The notes beneath the pieces are model-generated. The model ran no database searches, was not told the origin of the DNA, and worked only from the letters and a program-made list of their open reading frames with translations. A stretch of 64,000 nt of DNA from assembly GCA_011033025.1 (NCBI GenBank), contig WFMF01000091.1:248001-312000 (forward strand), in the 5' to 3' direction. Origin of the DNA: Beroe forskalii (Eukaryota > Ctenophora > Nuda > Beroida > Beroidae). Position numbers and translations under genes: made by a program. Positions 47,501 through 60,480 of the stretch are shown here, in pieces (position 1 is the first letter of the stretch; each line of letters starts with the position of its first letter).

Positions 47501-50500
47501 GCTTGCTGCAGGAGACTCTGTGGGCCCGGCTCTATCTACTCCATTTGATTATGCTTGCTGCAGGAAACTCTGTGTGCCCGGCTCTATCTACTCCATTTGA
47601 TTATGCTTGCTGCAGGACACTCTGTGTGCCCGGCTCTATCTACTCCATTTGATTATGCTTGCTGCAGGAAACTCTGTGTGCCCGGCTCTATCTACTCCAT
47701 TTGATTATGCTTGCTGCAGGAAACTCTGTGTGCCCGGCTCTATCTACTCCATTTGATTATGCTTGCTGCTTGTGACTCTGTGGGCCCGGCTCTGTCTACC
47801 CCATTTGATTATGCTTGCTGCAGGAGACTCTGTGTGCCCGGCTCTATCTACTCCATTTGATTATGCTTGCTGCAGGAGAATCTGTGGACCTGGCTCTATC
47901 TACTCCATTTGATTATGTTTGCTGCAAGAGATTCTGTGTGCCCGGCTCTATCTACTCCATTTGATTATGCTTGCTGCAAGTGACTCTGTGGGCCCGGCTC
48001 TATCTACTCCATTTGATTATGCTTGCTGCTTGTGACTCTGTGGGCCCGGCTCTATCTACCCCATTTGATTATGCTTGCTGCTTGTGACTCTGTGTGCCCG
48101 GCTCTATCTACTCCATTTGATTATGCTTGCTGCTTGTGACTCTGTGGGCCCGGCTCTATCTACTCCATTTGATTATGCTTGCTGCAGGAGAATCTGTGGG
48201 CCCGGCTCTATCTACTCCATTTGATTATGCTTGCTGCAGGAGAATCTGTGGACCTGGCTCTATCTACTCCATTTGATTATGCTTGCTGCAGGAGACTCTG
48301 TGTGCCCGGCTCTATCTACTCCAATTTATTATGCTTGCTGCAAGAGACTCTGTGTGCCCGGCTCTATCTACCCCATTTGATTATGCTTGCTGCAGGTGAC
48401 TCTGTGGGCCCGGCTCTATCTACCCCATTTGATTATGTTTGCTGCTTGTGACTCTGTGTGCCCGGCTCTATCTACCTCATTTGATTATGCTTGCTGCAAG
48501 AGACTCTGTGTGCCCGGCTCTATCTAGTATCTAGTCCATTTAATTATGCTTGCTGCAGTAGACTCTGTGTGCCCGGCTCTATCTACTCCATTTGATTATG
48601 CTTGCTGCAGGTGACTCTGTGGGCCCGGCTCTATCTACCCCATTTGATTATGCTTGCTGCAAGTGACTCAGTGTGCCCGGCTCTATCTACCCCATTTGAT
48701 GATGCTTGCTGCAGGAGAATCTGTGTGCCCGGCTCTATCTACTCCATTTGATTATGCTTGCTGCAAGTGACTCAGTGTGCCCGGCTCCTTCTACTCCATT
48801 TGATTATGCTTGCTGCAGGAGAATCTTTTGACCCGGCTCTATCTACTCCATTTGATTATGCTTGCTGCAGGAGACTCTGTGTGCCCGGCTCTATCTACTC
48901 CATTTGATTATGCTTGCTGCAGGAGACTCTGTGTGCCCGGCTCTATCTACTCCATTTGATTATGCTTGCTGCAGGAAACTCAGTGTGCCCGGCTCTATCT
49001 ACTCCATTTGATTATGCTTGCTGCAGGAAACTCAGTGTGCCCGGCTCTATCTACTCCATTTGATTATGCTTGCTGCAGGAAACTCTGTGTGCCCGGCTCT
49101 ATCTACTCCATTTGATTATGCTTGCTGCAGGAAACTCTGTGTGCCCGGCTCTATCTACTCCATTTGATTATGCTTGCTGCAGGAGACTCTGTGCCCGGCT
49201 CTATCTACTCCATTTGATTATGCTTGCTGCAGGTGACTCTGTGTGCCTGGCTCTATCTACTCCATTTGATTATGCTTGCTGTAGTTGACTCTGTGTGCCC
49301 GGCTCTATCTAATCCATTTGATTATGCTTGCTGCAGGAGACTCTGTGGGCCCGGCTCTATCTACTCCATTTGATTATGCTTGCTGCAGGTGACTCAGTGT
49401 GCCTGGCCTCTATCTACTCCATTTGATTATGCTTGCTGCAGGAGACTCTGTGTGCCCGGGCTCTATCTACTCCATTTGATTATGCTTGCTGCAGGAGACT
49501 CTGTGTGCCCGGCTCTATCTACTCCATTTGATTATGCTTGCTGCAGGTGACTCTGTGTGCCCGGCTCTATCTACTCCATTTGATTATGCTTGCTGCAGGA
49601 GACTCTGTGGGCCCGGCTCTATCTACTCCATTTGATTATGCTTGCTGCAGCAGAATCTGTGGGCCCGGCTCTATCTACTCCATTTGATTATGCTTGCTGC
49701 AGGAAACTCTGTGTGCCCGGCTCTATCTACTCCATTTGATTATGCTTGCTGCAGGAAACTCTGTGTGCCCGGCTCTATCTACTCCATTTGATTATGCTTG
49801 CTGCTTGTGACTCTGTGGGCCCGGCTCTATCTACTCCATTTGATTATGCTTGCTGCAGGTGACTCTGTGGGCCCGGCTCTATCTACTCCATTTGATTATG
49901 CTTGCTGCAGGAGACTCTGTGGGCCCGGCTCTATCTACCCCATTTGATTATGCTTGCTGCAAGTGACTCAGTGTGCCCGGCTCTATCTACTCCATTTGAT
50001 TATGCTTGCTGCAGGTTACTCTGTGGGCCCGTTTCTATTTACTCCATTTGATTATGCTTGCTGCAGGAGAATCTATGTTCCCGGCTCTATCTACTCCATT
50101 TGATTATCCTTGCTGCAGGAAACTCTGTGTGCCCGGCTCTATCTACTCCATTTGATTATGCTTGCTGCTTGTGACTCTGTGGGCCCGGCTCTGTCTACTC
50201 CCATTTGATTATGCTTGCTGCAGGAGACTCTGTGTGCCCGGCTCTATCTACTCCATTTGATTATGCTTGCTGCAGGAGACTCTGTGGACTCGGCTCTATT
50301 CACTCCATTTGATTATGCTTGCTGCAGGAGACTCTGTGGGCCCGGCTCTATCTACTCCATGTGATTATGCTTGCTGCAGGAGACTCTGTGTGCCCGGCTC
50401 TATTTACTCCATTTGATTATGCTTGCAGCAGGACTCTGTGCCCGGCTCTATCTACCTCATTTGATTATGCATGCTGCAGGAGACTCCGTGTGCCCGGCTC

Positions 50501-53500
50501 TATCTACTCCATTTGATTATGCTTGCTGCAGGAGACTCTGTGTGCCCGGCTCTATCTACTCCATTTGATTATGCTTGCTGCAGGTGACTCTGTGTGCCCG
50601 GCTCTATCTACTCCATTTGATTATGCTTGCTGCAGGAGACTCTGTGTGCCCGGCTCTATCTACTCCATTTGATTATGCTTGCTGCAGGAAACTCTGTGTG
50701 CCCGGCTCTATCTACTCCATTTGATTATGCTTGCTGCAGGAGACTCTGTGTGCCCGGCTCTATCAACTCCATTTGATTATGCTTTTGCAGGAGACTCTGT
50801 GTGCCCGGCTCTATCTACTCCATTTGATTATGCTTGCTGCTTGTGACTCTGTGGGCCCGGCTCTGTCTACCCCATTTGATTATGCTTGCTGCTTGTGACT
50901 CTGTGTGCCCGGCTCTATCTACTCCATTTGATTATGCTTGCTGCAGGAGAATCTGTGGACCTGGCTCTATCTACTCCAATTTATTATGCTTGCTGCAGGA
51001 GACTCTGTGTGCCCGACTCTATCAACTCCATGTGATTATGCTTGCTGCAGGAGACTCTGTGTGCCCGGCTCTATCTACTCCATTTGATTATGCTTGCTGC
51101 AGGAAACTCTGTGCCCGGCTCTATCTACCCCATTTGATTATGCTTGCTGCAGGAAACTCTGTGCCCGGCTCTATCTACCCCATTTGATTATGCTTGCTGC
51201 AGGAGACTCTGTGTGCCCGGCTTTATCTACTCCATTTAATTATGCTTGCTGCAGGTGACTCTGTGTGCCCGGCTCTATCTACTCCATTTGATTATGTTTG
51301 CTGCAAGAGACTCTGTGGGCCCGGCTCTGTCTACTCCATTTGATTATGCTTGCTGCAGCAGAATCTGTGGGCCCAGCTCCATCTACTCCATTTGATTATG
51401 CTTGCTGCAGGAAACTCTGTGTGCCCGGCTCTATCTACTCCATTTGATTATGCTTGCTGCAGGTGACTCTGTGTGCCCGGCTCTATCTACTCCATTTGAT
51501 TATGCTTGCTGCAGGTGACTCTGTGGGCCCGGCTCTATCTACTCCATTTGATTATGCTTGCTGCAAGTGACTCAGTGTGCCCGGCTCTATCTACTCCATT
51601 TGATTATGCTTGCTGCAGGTTACTCTGTGGGCCCGTTTCTATTTACTCCATTTGATTATGCTTGCTGCAGGAGAATCTATGTTCCCGGCTCTATCTACTC
51701 CATTTGATTATGCTTGCTGCAGGAAACTCTGTGTGCCCGGCTCTATCTACTCCATTTGATTATGCTTGCTGCAAGTGACTCTGTGGGCCCGGCTCTATCT
51801 ACCCCATTTGATTATGCTTGCTGCAGGAGACTCTGTGGGCCCGGCTCTATTTACTCCATTTGATTATGCTTGCTGCAGGAGACTCTGTGAGCCCGGCTCT
51901 ATCTACTCCATTTGATTATGCTTGCTGCAGGAAACTCTGTGTGCCCGGCTCTATCTACCCCATTTGATTATGCTTGCTGCTTGTGACTCTGTGTGCCCGG
52001 CTCTATCTACTCCATTTGATTATGCTTGCTGCAGGAGAATCTGTGGACCTGGCTCTATCTACTCCAATTTATTATGCTTGCTGCAGGAGACTCTGTGTGC
52101 CCGACTCTATCAACTCCATGTGATTATGCTTGCTGCAGGAGACTCTGTGTGCCCGGCTCTATCTACTCCATTTGATTATGCTTGCTGCAGGAAACTCTGT
52201 GCCCGGCTCTATCTACCCCATTTGATTATGCTTGCTGCAGGTGACTCTGTGGGCCCGGCTCTATCTACCCCATTTGATTATGCTTGCTGCAGGAAACTCT
52301 GTGCCTGGCTCTATCTACTCCATTTGATTATGCTTGCTGCCTGTGGGCCCGGCTCTATCTGCCCCATTTGATAATGCTTGCTGCTTGTGACTCTGTGTGC
52401 CCGGCTCTATCTACCCCATTTGATTATGCTTGCTGCAGGTGACTCAGTGTGCCCGGCTCTATCTACTCCATTTGATTATGCTTGCTGCAAAAAAACAACA
52501 TAATTTATTTACTCCATTTGATTATGCTTGCTGCAGGAGAATCTATGTTCCCGGCTCTATCTACTCCATTTGATTATCCTTGCTGCAGGAAACTCTGTGT
52601 GCCCGGCTCTATCTACTCCATTTGATTATGCTTGCTGCTTGTGACTCTGTGGGCCCGGCTCTGTCTACCCCATTTGATTATGCTTGCTGCAGGAGACTCT
52701 GAAAGTTCGGCTCTATTTACTCCATTTGATTATGCTTGCTGCAGGAGACTCTGTGATAAATTATAATATCTACTCCATTTGATTATGCTTGCTGCAGGAA
52801 ACTCTGTGGGCCCGGCTCTATCTACCCCATTTGATTATGCTTGCTGCTTGTGACTCTGTGTGCCCGGCTCTATCTAATCCATTTGATTATGCTTGCTGCA
52901 GGAGACTCTGTGGACCTGGAATCTATCCCCTGATCCAATTTATTATGCTTGCTGCAGGAGACTCTGATGTGCCCTGGACTCTATCAACTCCATGTGATTA
53001 TGCTTGCTGCAGGAGACTCTGTGTGCCCACTCAACTATCATACCCCATTTGATTATGCTTGCTGCAGGAAACTCTGTGCCCGGCTCTATCTACCCCATTT
53101 GATTATGCTTGCTGCAGGAAACTCTGTGCCCTGGCTCTATCTACTCCATTTGATTATGGTAATTATCATTTGTCATTTCTGCCCAAATAGGATAATTTTT
53201 GCTGCTTGGGATAATTGTGTGAGGCTTAATTCCATTTCAGGATTATGCTTGCTGCAGAATTTAATCAGATTAATATAACTTATGGAACCCCTTTTAATTA
53301 TGCTTGGATCAGGTGACTCTGTGTGCCCGGCTCTATCTACTCCATTTAATTATGCTTGCTGCAGGAGACTCTGTGTGCCCGGCTCATCTGCCCCATTTGA
53401 TAATGCTTGCTGCTTGTGACTCGGTGTGCCCGGCTCTATTTACTCCATTTGATTATGCTTGCTGCAGGAGACTCAGTGTGCCCGGCTCTGTCTACTCCAT

Positions 53501-53900
53501 TTATAATTATGCTTGCTGCAGGTGACTCTGTGTGCCCGGCTCTATCTACTCCATTTGATTATGCTTGCTGCAGGAAACTCTGTGTGTGCCCGGCTCTATC
53601 TACTCCATTTGATTATGTTTGCTGCAAGAGACTCTGTGGGCCTGGCTCTATCTACCCCATTTGATTATGCTTGCTGCAGGAGAATCTGTGGGCCCGGCTC
53701 TATCTACCCCATTTGATTATGCTTGCTGCAGGAGACTCTGTGGGCCCGGCTCTATCTACCCCATTTGATTATGCTTGCTGCAGGAGACTCTGTGTGCCCG
53801 GCTCTATCTACTCCATTTGATTTAGCTAATTGCTTGTGAATCTGTGAGCACCGGCTCCTTGTACCCCGTTTGATTATGATTGCTGCTCGTGAGCACCGGC
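44512..53900. repeat. 9.4-kb satellite of a 52-bp unit
   Basis: Roughly 180 units of GATTATGCTTGCTGCAGGAG, ACTCTGTGTGCCCGGCTCTA and TCTACTCCATTT. Variants alternate GCAGGA/GCTTGT/GCAAGT and TGTGGG/TGTGTG. Blocks of shared rare variants reveal higher-order copies about 1.1 and 1.6 kb apart. The many open frames with CARLYLLHLIM and related motifs are repeat artefacts. The stretch 52490-53300 is disordered. Confidence 0.97.
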
Positions 53901-54348
53901 TCTTTTACTGCATAATGACATATCGTGCAGCCGCGGTGCAATTCATGTTATGTAAACCATCCACGCTGAATCCAATGCGCGGGATATTTTCAGCGCGCGC
54001 GATAATTAGTTACGACGCGCATCGACTATTACCATTATGGTGGAGCCTTATTTTGCTTCTTCTCTGAAGAGGCGCGCTTGCGCGCGCAAAATAAGGCTCC
54101 GTAACATGGAGTATAGCTCTATACTCCATGTGCTTCAGATTTGGCCGATTTTTTGATGGATTTCTCCCATCCCTGCGCGCAACACTCGGAGGTTTGGAGG
54201 GTCCCCGCGGAAAACGTTGCGTGCGCGGCGGAGGGTAGGGTAACATCCTACAAGCCGATTTTAGGTTTTCCGTGATAAACATGATGGTGGTATGTTTTTG
54301 CCTCATCTGGTCCTAAAAATGACCAATGACTGTGGTATAAATCTTTAA

Positions 54349-54957
54349 GGATAGAATTGAAATTTTACGGTCGCACCTGCCACAGGGCGTTTTAACACGT
54401 TTTTGCCTGTGAAATTCAAGGTGAAGCTATACCGCCACAACCTTTCAAGTTAGCGTCTTTTCCTTTACATCAGCGTGTTCCACGGCCCAGAAAACCCTAA
54501 TGGAGATCAAAAAATTTTGCTCGGACTCAAATCAGAAGCATAAAATGTCACGTAATCATGAAAATTCATGAAATAGGCTATCAACAACATGATAGACCAC
54601 TTCTAAATACTATAATTTAATACTATAATTTAATGGCTGGAATATATCCTTGACAGTACTTTTGACTCAAAACAATGGGCAAATTGCCCATAATCCGTGC
54701 TCAGAGGACGAAAATACAGATGGTCACGTGACTTTGTCACAAATTACTAAAAATCACGTTAATTAATTCTGTTTTAAGTCCGAACGAAATTTTTGACCCC
54801 CATAAGAGTTTTCAGGGCCGTAGAATACGCTGGTGTGGTGGAAAAAGCTCTAAATCAAAAGATTGTGACGATATTCATAGCACCTCAAAATTCATAGGCG
54901 AGAACGTGTGTTAAAACGCCCTGTGGCAGGTGCGACCGTGAAATTTCAATTTTATCT
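54349..54957. mobile_element. ~600-bp element with ~50-bp terminal inverted repeats
   Basis: Left TIR includes ACGGTCGCACCTGCCACAGG then GCGTTTTAACACG; the right end is its complement with about one mismatch. No coding capacity. Confidence 0.8.
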
Positions 54958-55640
54958 CAACAAGAATTGCGCCTGCCGACAATTCTTGTTTGTCCATTGT
55001 CTCGTATGCAGGCGCTAATTTCCCTCCCCGCGATGCTTGATGTCTTGTAACTCAACATTTGGAAATTTAGTTTTAACGACCTGGGCAACATGCTTATTTG
55101 AGTATCGTGCCATCATGTATTTCGAAATCTAACTGTTGAATTAAACTTATTACTGAAACTTTGGTGACCTGATTTAAACCTTTCTTGATGAACTGATTGG
55201 GCTGTACAGGATCATTTTTGCTATCAGAAAACTGAAGATAAGCTTTAAGAAAATAAAATTTGAAATTTGACTATAGTGGGCTTGAACCTGTGACCTCCAG
55301 CGTGCCAGCACTACTAAGTCTGACGCGCTAACTGATTGAGCTACGAAATCATGAAATGACATGTTAATTATGTAAAATAATACGTAAAATTTCAGTTTTT
55401 TATTTGTGATACTGATTCAATTTTTCACATCATTTCAGAGAATAGTCAAATTTGCAAGCCTTCTTCATTTACTCGGTCAATATCTTTTGGCGAAAAAAAT
55501 CGTGTTTTTTGTGTTTGAATAGTCAAATGAAAATCAATTTCCAGGACATTAGATTTGGTCGATATGAAAACTTTAGTGACTGGGAATGTGGCAATGGATG
55601 GGCCCCTGGTCAACGTATGAGATTAAAATTTTGACAACCG
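54958..55640 (-). repeat. tRNA-derived SINE-like composite, copy 2
   Basis: On the minus strand 55345-55265 has an A-box region TAGCTCAATCAGTTAGCG and a B box GGTTCAAGCCC at tRNA-like spacing, but acceptor-stem ends do not pair. Flanking sequence matches 16510-16640 and 18486-18900 in the receptor-kinase intron. Confidence 0.6.
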
Positions 55641-56767
55641 ACAGCTCCATGAATTAAGAAATTCGTTATTTTGAAGATGTATGTGATATGGGGGGGATGG
55701 ACGGAGGGAGGGACGGAGGACATTTTCGCGACTATTATTATAAAGGAGCAGTCCGGGCACTTTCCAGAAATTACAGTAGTTCTATTACAAAACTGGACCG
55801 CCATGTACATATCCTATTTCACCCTCCCAGACCACGATTCTGCTAACCCTTCTCATTTGCCTTTTGTATTCAGCAAAACGCCAATGGGGAGGGAAAAATT
55901 TATACCAGTCATTTTTAGGACTAGATGAGGCAAAAACATTCCGCCAACAGGTATTCGGAAAATCACCCAAATCTGAAGCACTTAGCACACACCTATGCGG
56001 GCTTTTTAGGTTCTGAATCATAGCGCGCACCGCGAACGGGGGTATGACTATGTTCGTTTAGCAGAGGAAGCCGTATTTTAATTTAGCAATTTCAGCCACT
56101 TTACACTTCGAGAGCTTTAAAATTGAAGAAATCTGACAAACGTGTGCAGATCTCGATCAAAATGCATATTAAAAATGATATTTCGTTGTCAAATTCAACA
56201 GATATTTGGGAATCGATATTAATAAATCAACACCACAAAATTAATCAAATATTTGATTCGAATACTTAAAACATATTTCAAATTTAAAAACTATAAGTGA
56301 AAATAGTTTGCCAATAGCCTATGAGTACGTCAAATTGGAGGGGATGGGCGCACATTCACAAGTGAAGCAGTGTGGGTCAGAGACGTTGTGGGCTCTGAGC
56401 ACTTTGACCCTACGGCTGCCTTGGTCATAGGTTTAAAGATGCATTGATTTTAAAGATGTTTTGCCTTTGATAGCGGTTGTGTGGCTATTTTCAAGAGGTG
56501 GAAAGATGGCAGAGCTGTTAATGGACAGGCTTTAAGAAGACTCCTTTAATCAAAATTAACAAGTCCGAGCACCTATTGGGTCAAATGTTGGTATACCTAC
56601 GTGTGTTTCTAAACACAACCCCAGATTAAATGATCTAACTTAAATTGCAGTAATGACGTCACTTCAGCCTTTCATATTGGATGAGTGACGTGACATATCT
56701 TGAAATGATGAGATGAGGTTGGGGTATGTATGTATCTTCCCAAATGTTGAGGTTGTGATGAGGTAGT

Positions 56768-57284
56768 ACCTTATTGGCCCTTATTTTACCGGCACTTATT
56801 AGGACAAAAACGACTTTTTGTCCAAAGGGCCGGTTAAAAACATGGCCGGTTAAAAAGAGGCCGGTTAAATTAAAGGCCAGTTGATTTAGGCCAGATGGAA
56901 CTTTCAATTTCATTACTTGGCGTATGTACTGTTAAATTCATTTTATTGTCATTAGATTTAGATAACACAGATAATGACATAAATCATGATAATGATATTA
57001 GACCAGGATTTGAGTTTTTTGATGTAATTTACTTAATTTATGTTGATTTTCGTGGCTTTTCTTGAGCAAAAATTTCTTGGTTTGGCAACTGCCTGAAAAT
57101 TTTTTGTCCAAGGGGCTGGTTAAATTTGTCGGACGTTGTCTGACCCCTTCGCCTTCGGCGGGCGCACGTCCGCCGAAATAATGGTCAGACTCAGACAACG
57201 TCTGACAAGGCTAAATTTAAAATGGTTCGAAAATGATTCGATTTTTGTTAACGAAAGGGCCGGTTAAATAAAGGCCAATAAGGT
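56768..57284. mobile_element. 517-bp TIR element containing a nested MITE
   Basis: Termini ACCTTATTGGCCCTTATTTT and its inverse, with inner repeats of GGCCGGTTAAA. The 83-bp element at 57126-57208 interrupts it. Confidence 0.75.
57126..57208. mobile_element. 83-bp MITE with GTCAGAC palindromic ends
   Basis: It begins TTGTCGGACGTTGTCTGACC and ends with CAGACAACGTCTGACAA. The same terminus is at 28817, 36593, 36940, 43303 and 43490. Confidence 0.75.
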
Positions 57285-57548
57285 ATGTATCAGTATGTAT
57301 GTTCAAAAAATCCGATTTTTGATGAGCTCATTTCTGGATGGCCCCTTAACCTAGGTGAAGGTCTGTACAGTGTACGACATGCCCACAACAATGCACGCAG
57401 AACTTTATAATTATATGCACTTGCAGGTTTCGAAGCTCCGTCATCTTTTACAATTGCAAATACCATATCGGCTTATTGAATGAAATTGTATGTAGTTGTA
57501 ATTTAGAGGCGTAACTGCTAATTAGACGAAACTCAAACTCAAACACTC

Positions 57549-58001
57549 GTCGATACCAAAAGCAGTAACCACCCGATACCAATTACACCTGAACCAACCG
57601 GATTTAGCCCACCGAAACCACCAAACCCACATGATGATGAACCCTCGTTTTTTAATGACTTTTCAATCAAAATATGAAAATAACCCGAACCCACCCCGAA
57701 ACTCTACTCAAATGTGGAACCACCCGAAACCAGCCAAAATTAAGTGTTTGGCTGGGATAGGGTTTGGTTGGGCCCCGACCCTAACCCAGTTAGGGTTCTG
57801 GTTATGGTATTAGGGTTCCGGTTAGGGTGGGTTCGGGTGGAACCACTGAAACAAGTGCAACCCACCCAAAGTATGACTATGAGTTTCGGGTGGTTTCAAA
57901 TTGATTAGGATGGTTTCAGGTGGGTTGGGACTGGGAGGTTGGGCGAATGTTCGAGGCTAAATCCGGTGGATTCGGGTGGTGTCTGCTTTTTAGTATCAAC
58001 G
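57549..58001. mobile_element. Possible element with GGTTCGGGTGG and telomere-like core
   Basis: Weak termini CGATACCAAAAGCAG and CTGCTTTTTAGTATCAACG face each other. The inside holds inverted CCACCCGA/TCGGGTGG units and TTAGGGTT runs at about 57790-57830. Confidence 0.45.
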
Positions 58002-58010
58002 GCGAAGCAC

Positions 58011-58300
58011 TAGGGGCCATCCAATTCCATGAAGGACGTCCACAATGAGGGGGGAGTCTGCAGGCATAGGGGGTGTTTGGCCAAATGCGGAGGCCCGCAG
58101 TTATGGAAATTTTGGTCGATTTGAGAGACATTTCACTAGAAAATCGTGAAACTTCGGACCCAAAAGAAATATGCGGATTGCAGACGTCCTAGACTCCTAG
58201 GGGAGTTTCTGAAATGCTGACGTTTGATTTTGAGGATAAGGGGGAGGGAGGGGTCTAAATTGACCGAAATTTTGCGGACGTCCTTTATGGATGGCCCCTA
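58011..58300. mobile_element. 290-bp TIR element
   Basis: TAGGGGCCATCC with AAGGACGTCC at the left is inverted at the right (GGACGTCCTTTATGG then ATGGCCCCTA). A diverged relative lies at about 59790-60090. Confidence 0.65.
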
Positions 58301-58469
58301 GTGTAAAAACAACATGATCATACCAGAGCCATAGGGATGAAGTGATAGGCAGCACAAGTTTAAACCGTCGCGTTTTTTATCATTATATCGTAGATTTTAC
58401 AATTACAATCAATATACGTCTATTAATGGCTAACATTTCAGATCTTATGCCGCTAATTTTGGTTCCGCT

Positions 58470-59718
58470 TCACGTTTTCCCCTCTCTGAGCGTTCTGAGA
58501 AGTTTGAGCTCCTGAGCCCAGTGCTCTGGATCCGGAGTCTCGAGTATCATGGGAGTGGAGTGATGCTCCTTCACGAGGCATTCAAACACAGGAAGCTTCA
58601 CGCAGCCTTTCCCCAGCACCTCGTGTCTGTCCAAATGGTCGCCACACAGCCCTTTCTTGTCGTTGAGATGAAACGCTTTCAGGTATTTCGCTCCAACCAC
58701 ACTTCCCAATTCGGAGAACATTGCTTTTATCCCTTCAGCACAACACAAATCGTACCTGTAAGTGGGTATGTTCAAATTCAATGATGTGACATGAAACTTA
58801 GGTATTTTTGTTTTTTTAATAAGAAACTTTTTGAAATAACAGGCTAAAAGCTTCTTAGTTCTTAATTTTCTGCGATTTTGAGCCTAAAAGTCCATTTAAA
58901 TTTCCAAAGTTGTTTGAACTGAGGCATACTTATAACGCATATGTGTCTTCATAGGTCGAAAACAACAAGTTGAAAAGTAGGTCGAAAAGGAGGTCGAAAG
59001 GACACAGAATTTTACTGTGCCCCAGTCTGGATGGTTTTCACAACAGGAACTATCTTTTCCTCATCTCCCTTAAAGATTGAAAGCATGCTCTGCAATTTCC
59101 AAGCCAAGAAGGGTCTTTATTGAGCCCTTTCTACCTACCTTTTCAACCTACCTTTTCAACCTACTTTCCGACCTGTTGCTTTCAACCTATGAGCACACAT
59201 ATCATATCAGTAAGTCCCGTACTAAAATTGACGCATTGCTCGGTTACAGGTTGCTCAACACACATATCCCTGTGAGAGTGTGCCTGGCACACCTATGCGG
59301 GTTAGGAAAGTTAGGGAGCCGTCACATATTGCGTCATCCCCCAAAGAGAGGATGGGGTTTTCAAATGCTGACAAGGGGGAAGGAGGAGGGATGGGGTTTG
59401 AGGTCTGCTCACGTCAGCGAAAGTATTTTATTTTTTATCCTTATGATACGATTTTCATTCACAATTTTTTGTTTTAGAGTATCCATTGTATTTTTATTTC
59501 TGTAATAATTGATGATATGTATACGCGAAGTATAAATTGCCTGTCTCACTCCAAAAAATGCTGAACATGAACAACGAAAATGAAAAGAAATCATGCCCTA
59601 GTCCTTACCCTGCAGCCATAGCGTGACAAGTATCAATGCAGACTCCCACCCTATCTTTGTTGGTCACGTACGATATGATAGTTCCCAATTCTGACAAGTC
59701 TCCTCCAACTGTGCTTCC
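58470..59718 (-). CDS. Endonuclease IV (AP endonuclease family 2), C-terminal 131 residues
   Basis: Two exons, 59609-59718 and 58470-58755, join at GCAGG|GTAAGG and CTTACAG|GTACGA to give the family signature [14 protein letters not shown]. The second exon carries [15 protein letters not shown] and ILETPD and ends in a stop. These supply the zinc ligands equivalent to E. coli Nfo D179, H182, H216, D229, H231 and E261. The enzyme cleaves DNA 5' to abasic sites in base excision repair, in nucleus or mitochondria. The N-terminal half, with ligands H69, H109 and E145, is not found upstream. The first exon seen begins in phase 0 at [12 protein letters not shown]. The missing exons should lie above 59718, where I see only repeats and another gene. 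Confidence 0.85.
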
Positions 59719-60249
59719 CTGTCAAGATTGTGAGCATTGAATTACAGAATCATTCAGAATTCAGGGTTTACTTTTAGTACGTAGATGGATTTCCCCTCCC
59801 CCCTTCGGACGTCCGCATTTATTTTTCATTCCAAATCTTTTGTGCCATCATTTTTATCCCTGTTATCTCAAATATGGTGACAAAATAAACTTTATTATTT
59901 GGCTCAATGTCGAAAATATAAGTCAAAATTCTAAAAATCAACATCTTCTAGTAGAAAACAAATCAAATCGACCAAAATTTACATAAATGCGGACGTCCGC
60001 ATTTGGCCAAACACACCCTCCCCCTACGTTCACATTGACTAGACTCCCCCTCCCCCCTCTTTGCAGACATCCTTTATGTGTGGCCCCTAAAGCTAAGCTC
60101 TAAATGCACGTAAATACATTTTCCGAGTGATTTCATTGTCATAGATTAGATAATGAAGGCTCTCTATTTATATGGGAGACTGGCCAGAAAACATGGAAAA
60201 AAACATTGACTGTGCGCGTCGTAAGTCTAATCGCACGCGCGTGGCCACG

Positions 60250-60480
60250 GTGGAAAATCTCTGGATTTTAAAATTGCACAAAACGATAATCGACGATAAA
60301 ACGATTATCACACGATAATCGTTTCAAAAAACGATAATCGTTTTTAAAACGCGAAAATCGTTTCAAAATCGATAATCATTTTTTAAAAACCATAATCGCA
60401 CGGTAATCGTTTTAGAAAACGATTATCGCGCGTTATAGTTTGGAAAACGATATTTTATCAGTTGTATGATAATCGTTTCA
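60250..60480. repeat. CGATAATCG-rich segment
   Basis: Many short inverted copies of AACGATAATCGTTT; bracketed by AAGGCTCTC (60157) and GAGAGCCTT (60530), so perhaps one foldback element. At 60760-60960 a different simple repeat of GATCGTAGCTCACTA type follows. Confidence 0.6.

Noticed and set aside
44542..53716. Many overlapping 65-150 codon frames rich in ARLYLLHLIM and SVCPALSTPFDY
   Set aside because: They are frame-shifted readings of the 52-bp satellite and carry no splice logic or independent codon signal.
39420..53900. CRISPR-like arrays
   Set aside because: The repeats are directly tandem with no unique spacers, and the genome is eukaryotic.
55265..55345. Functional tRNA gene on the minus strand
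   Set aside because: A and B boxes are present but the acceptor ends do not pair and no proper anticodon arm forms; treated as a SINE head.
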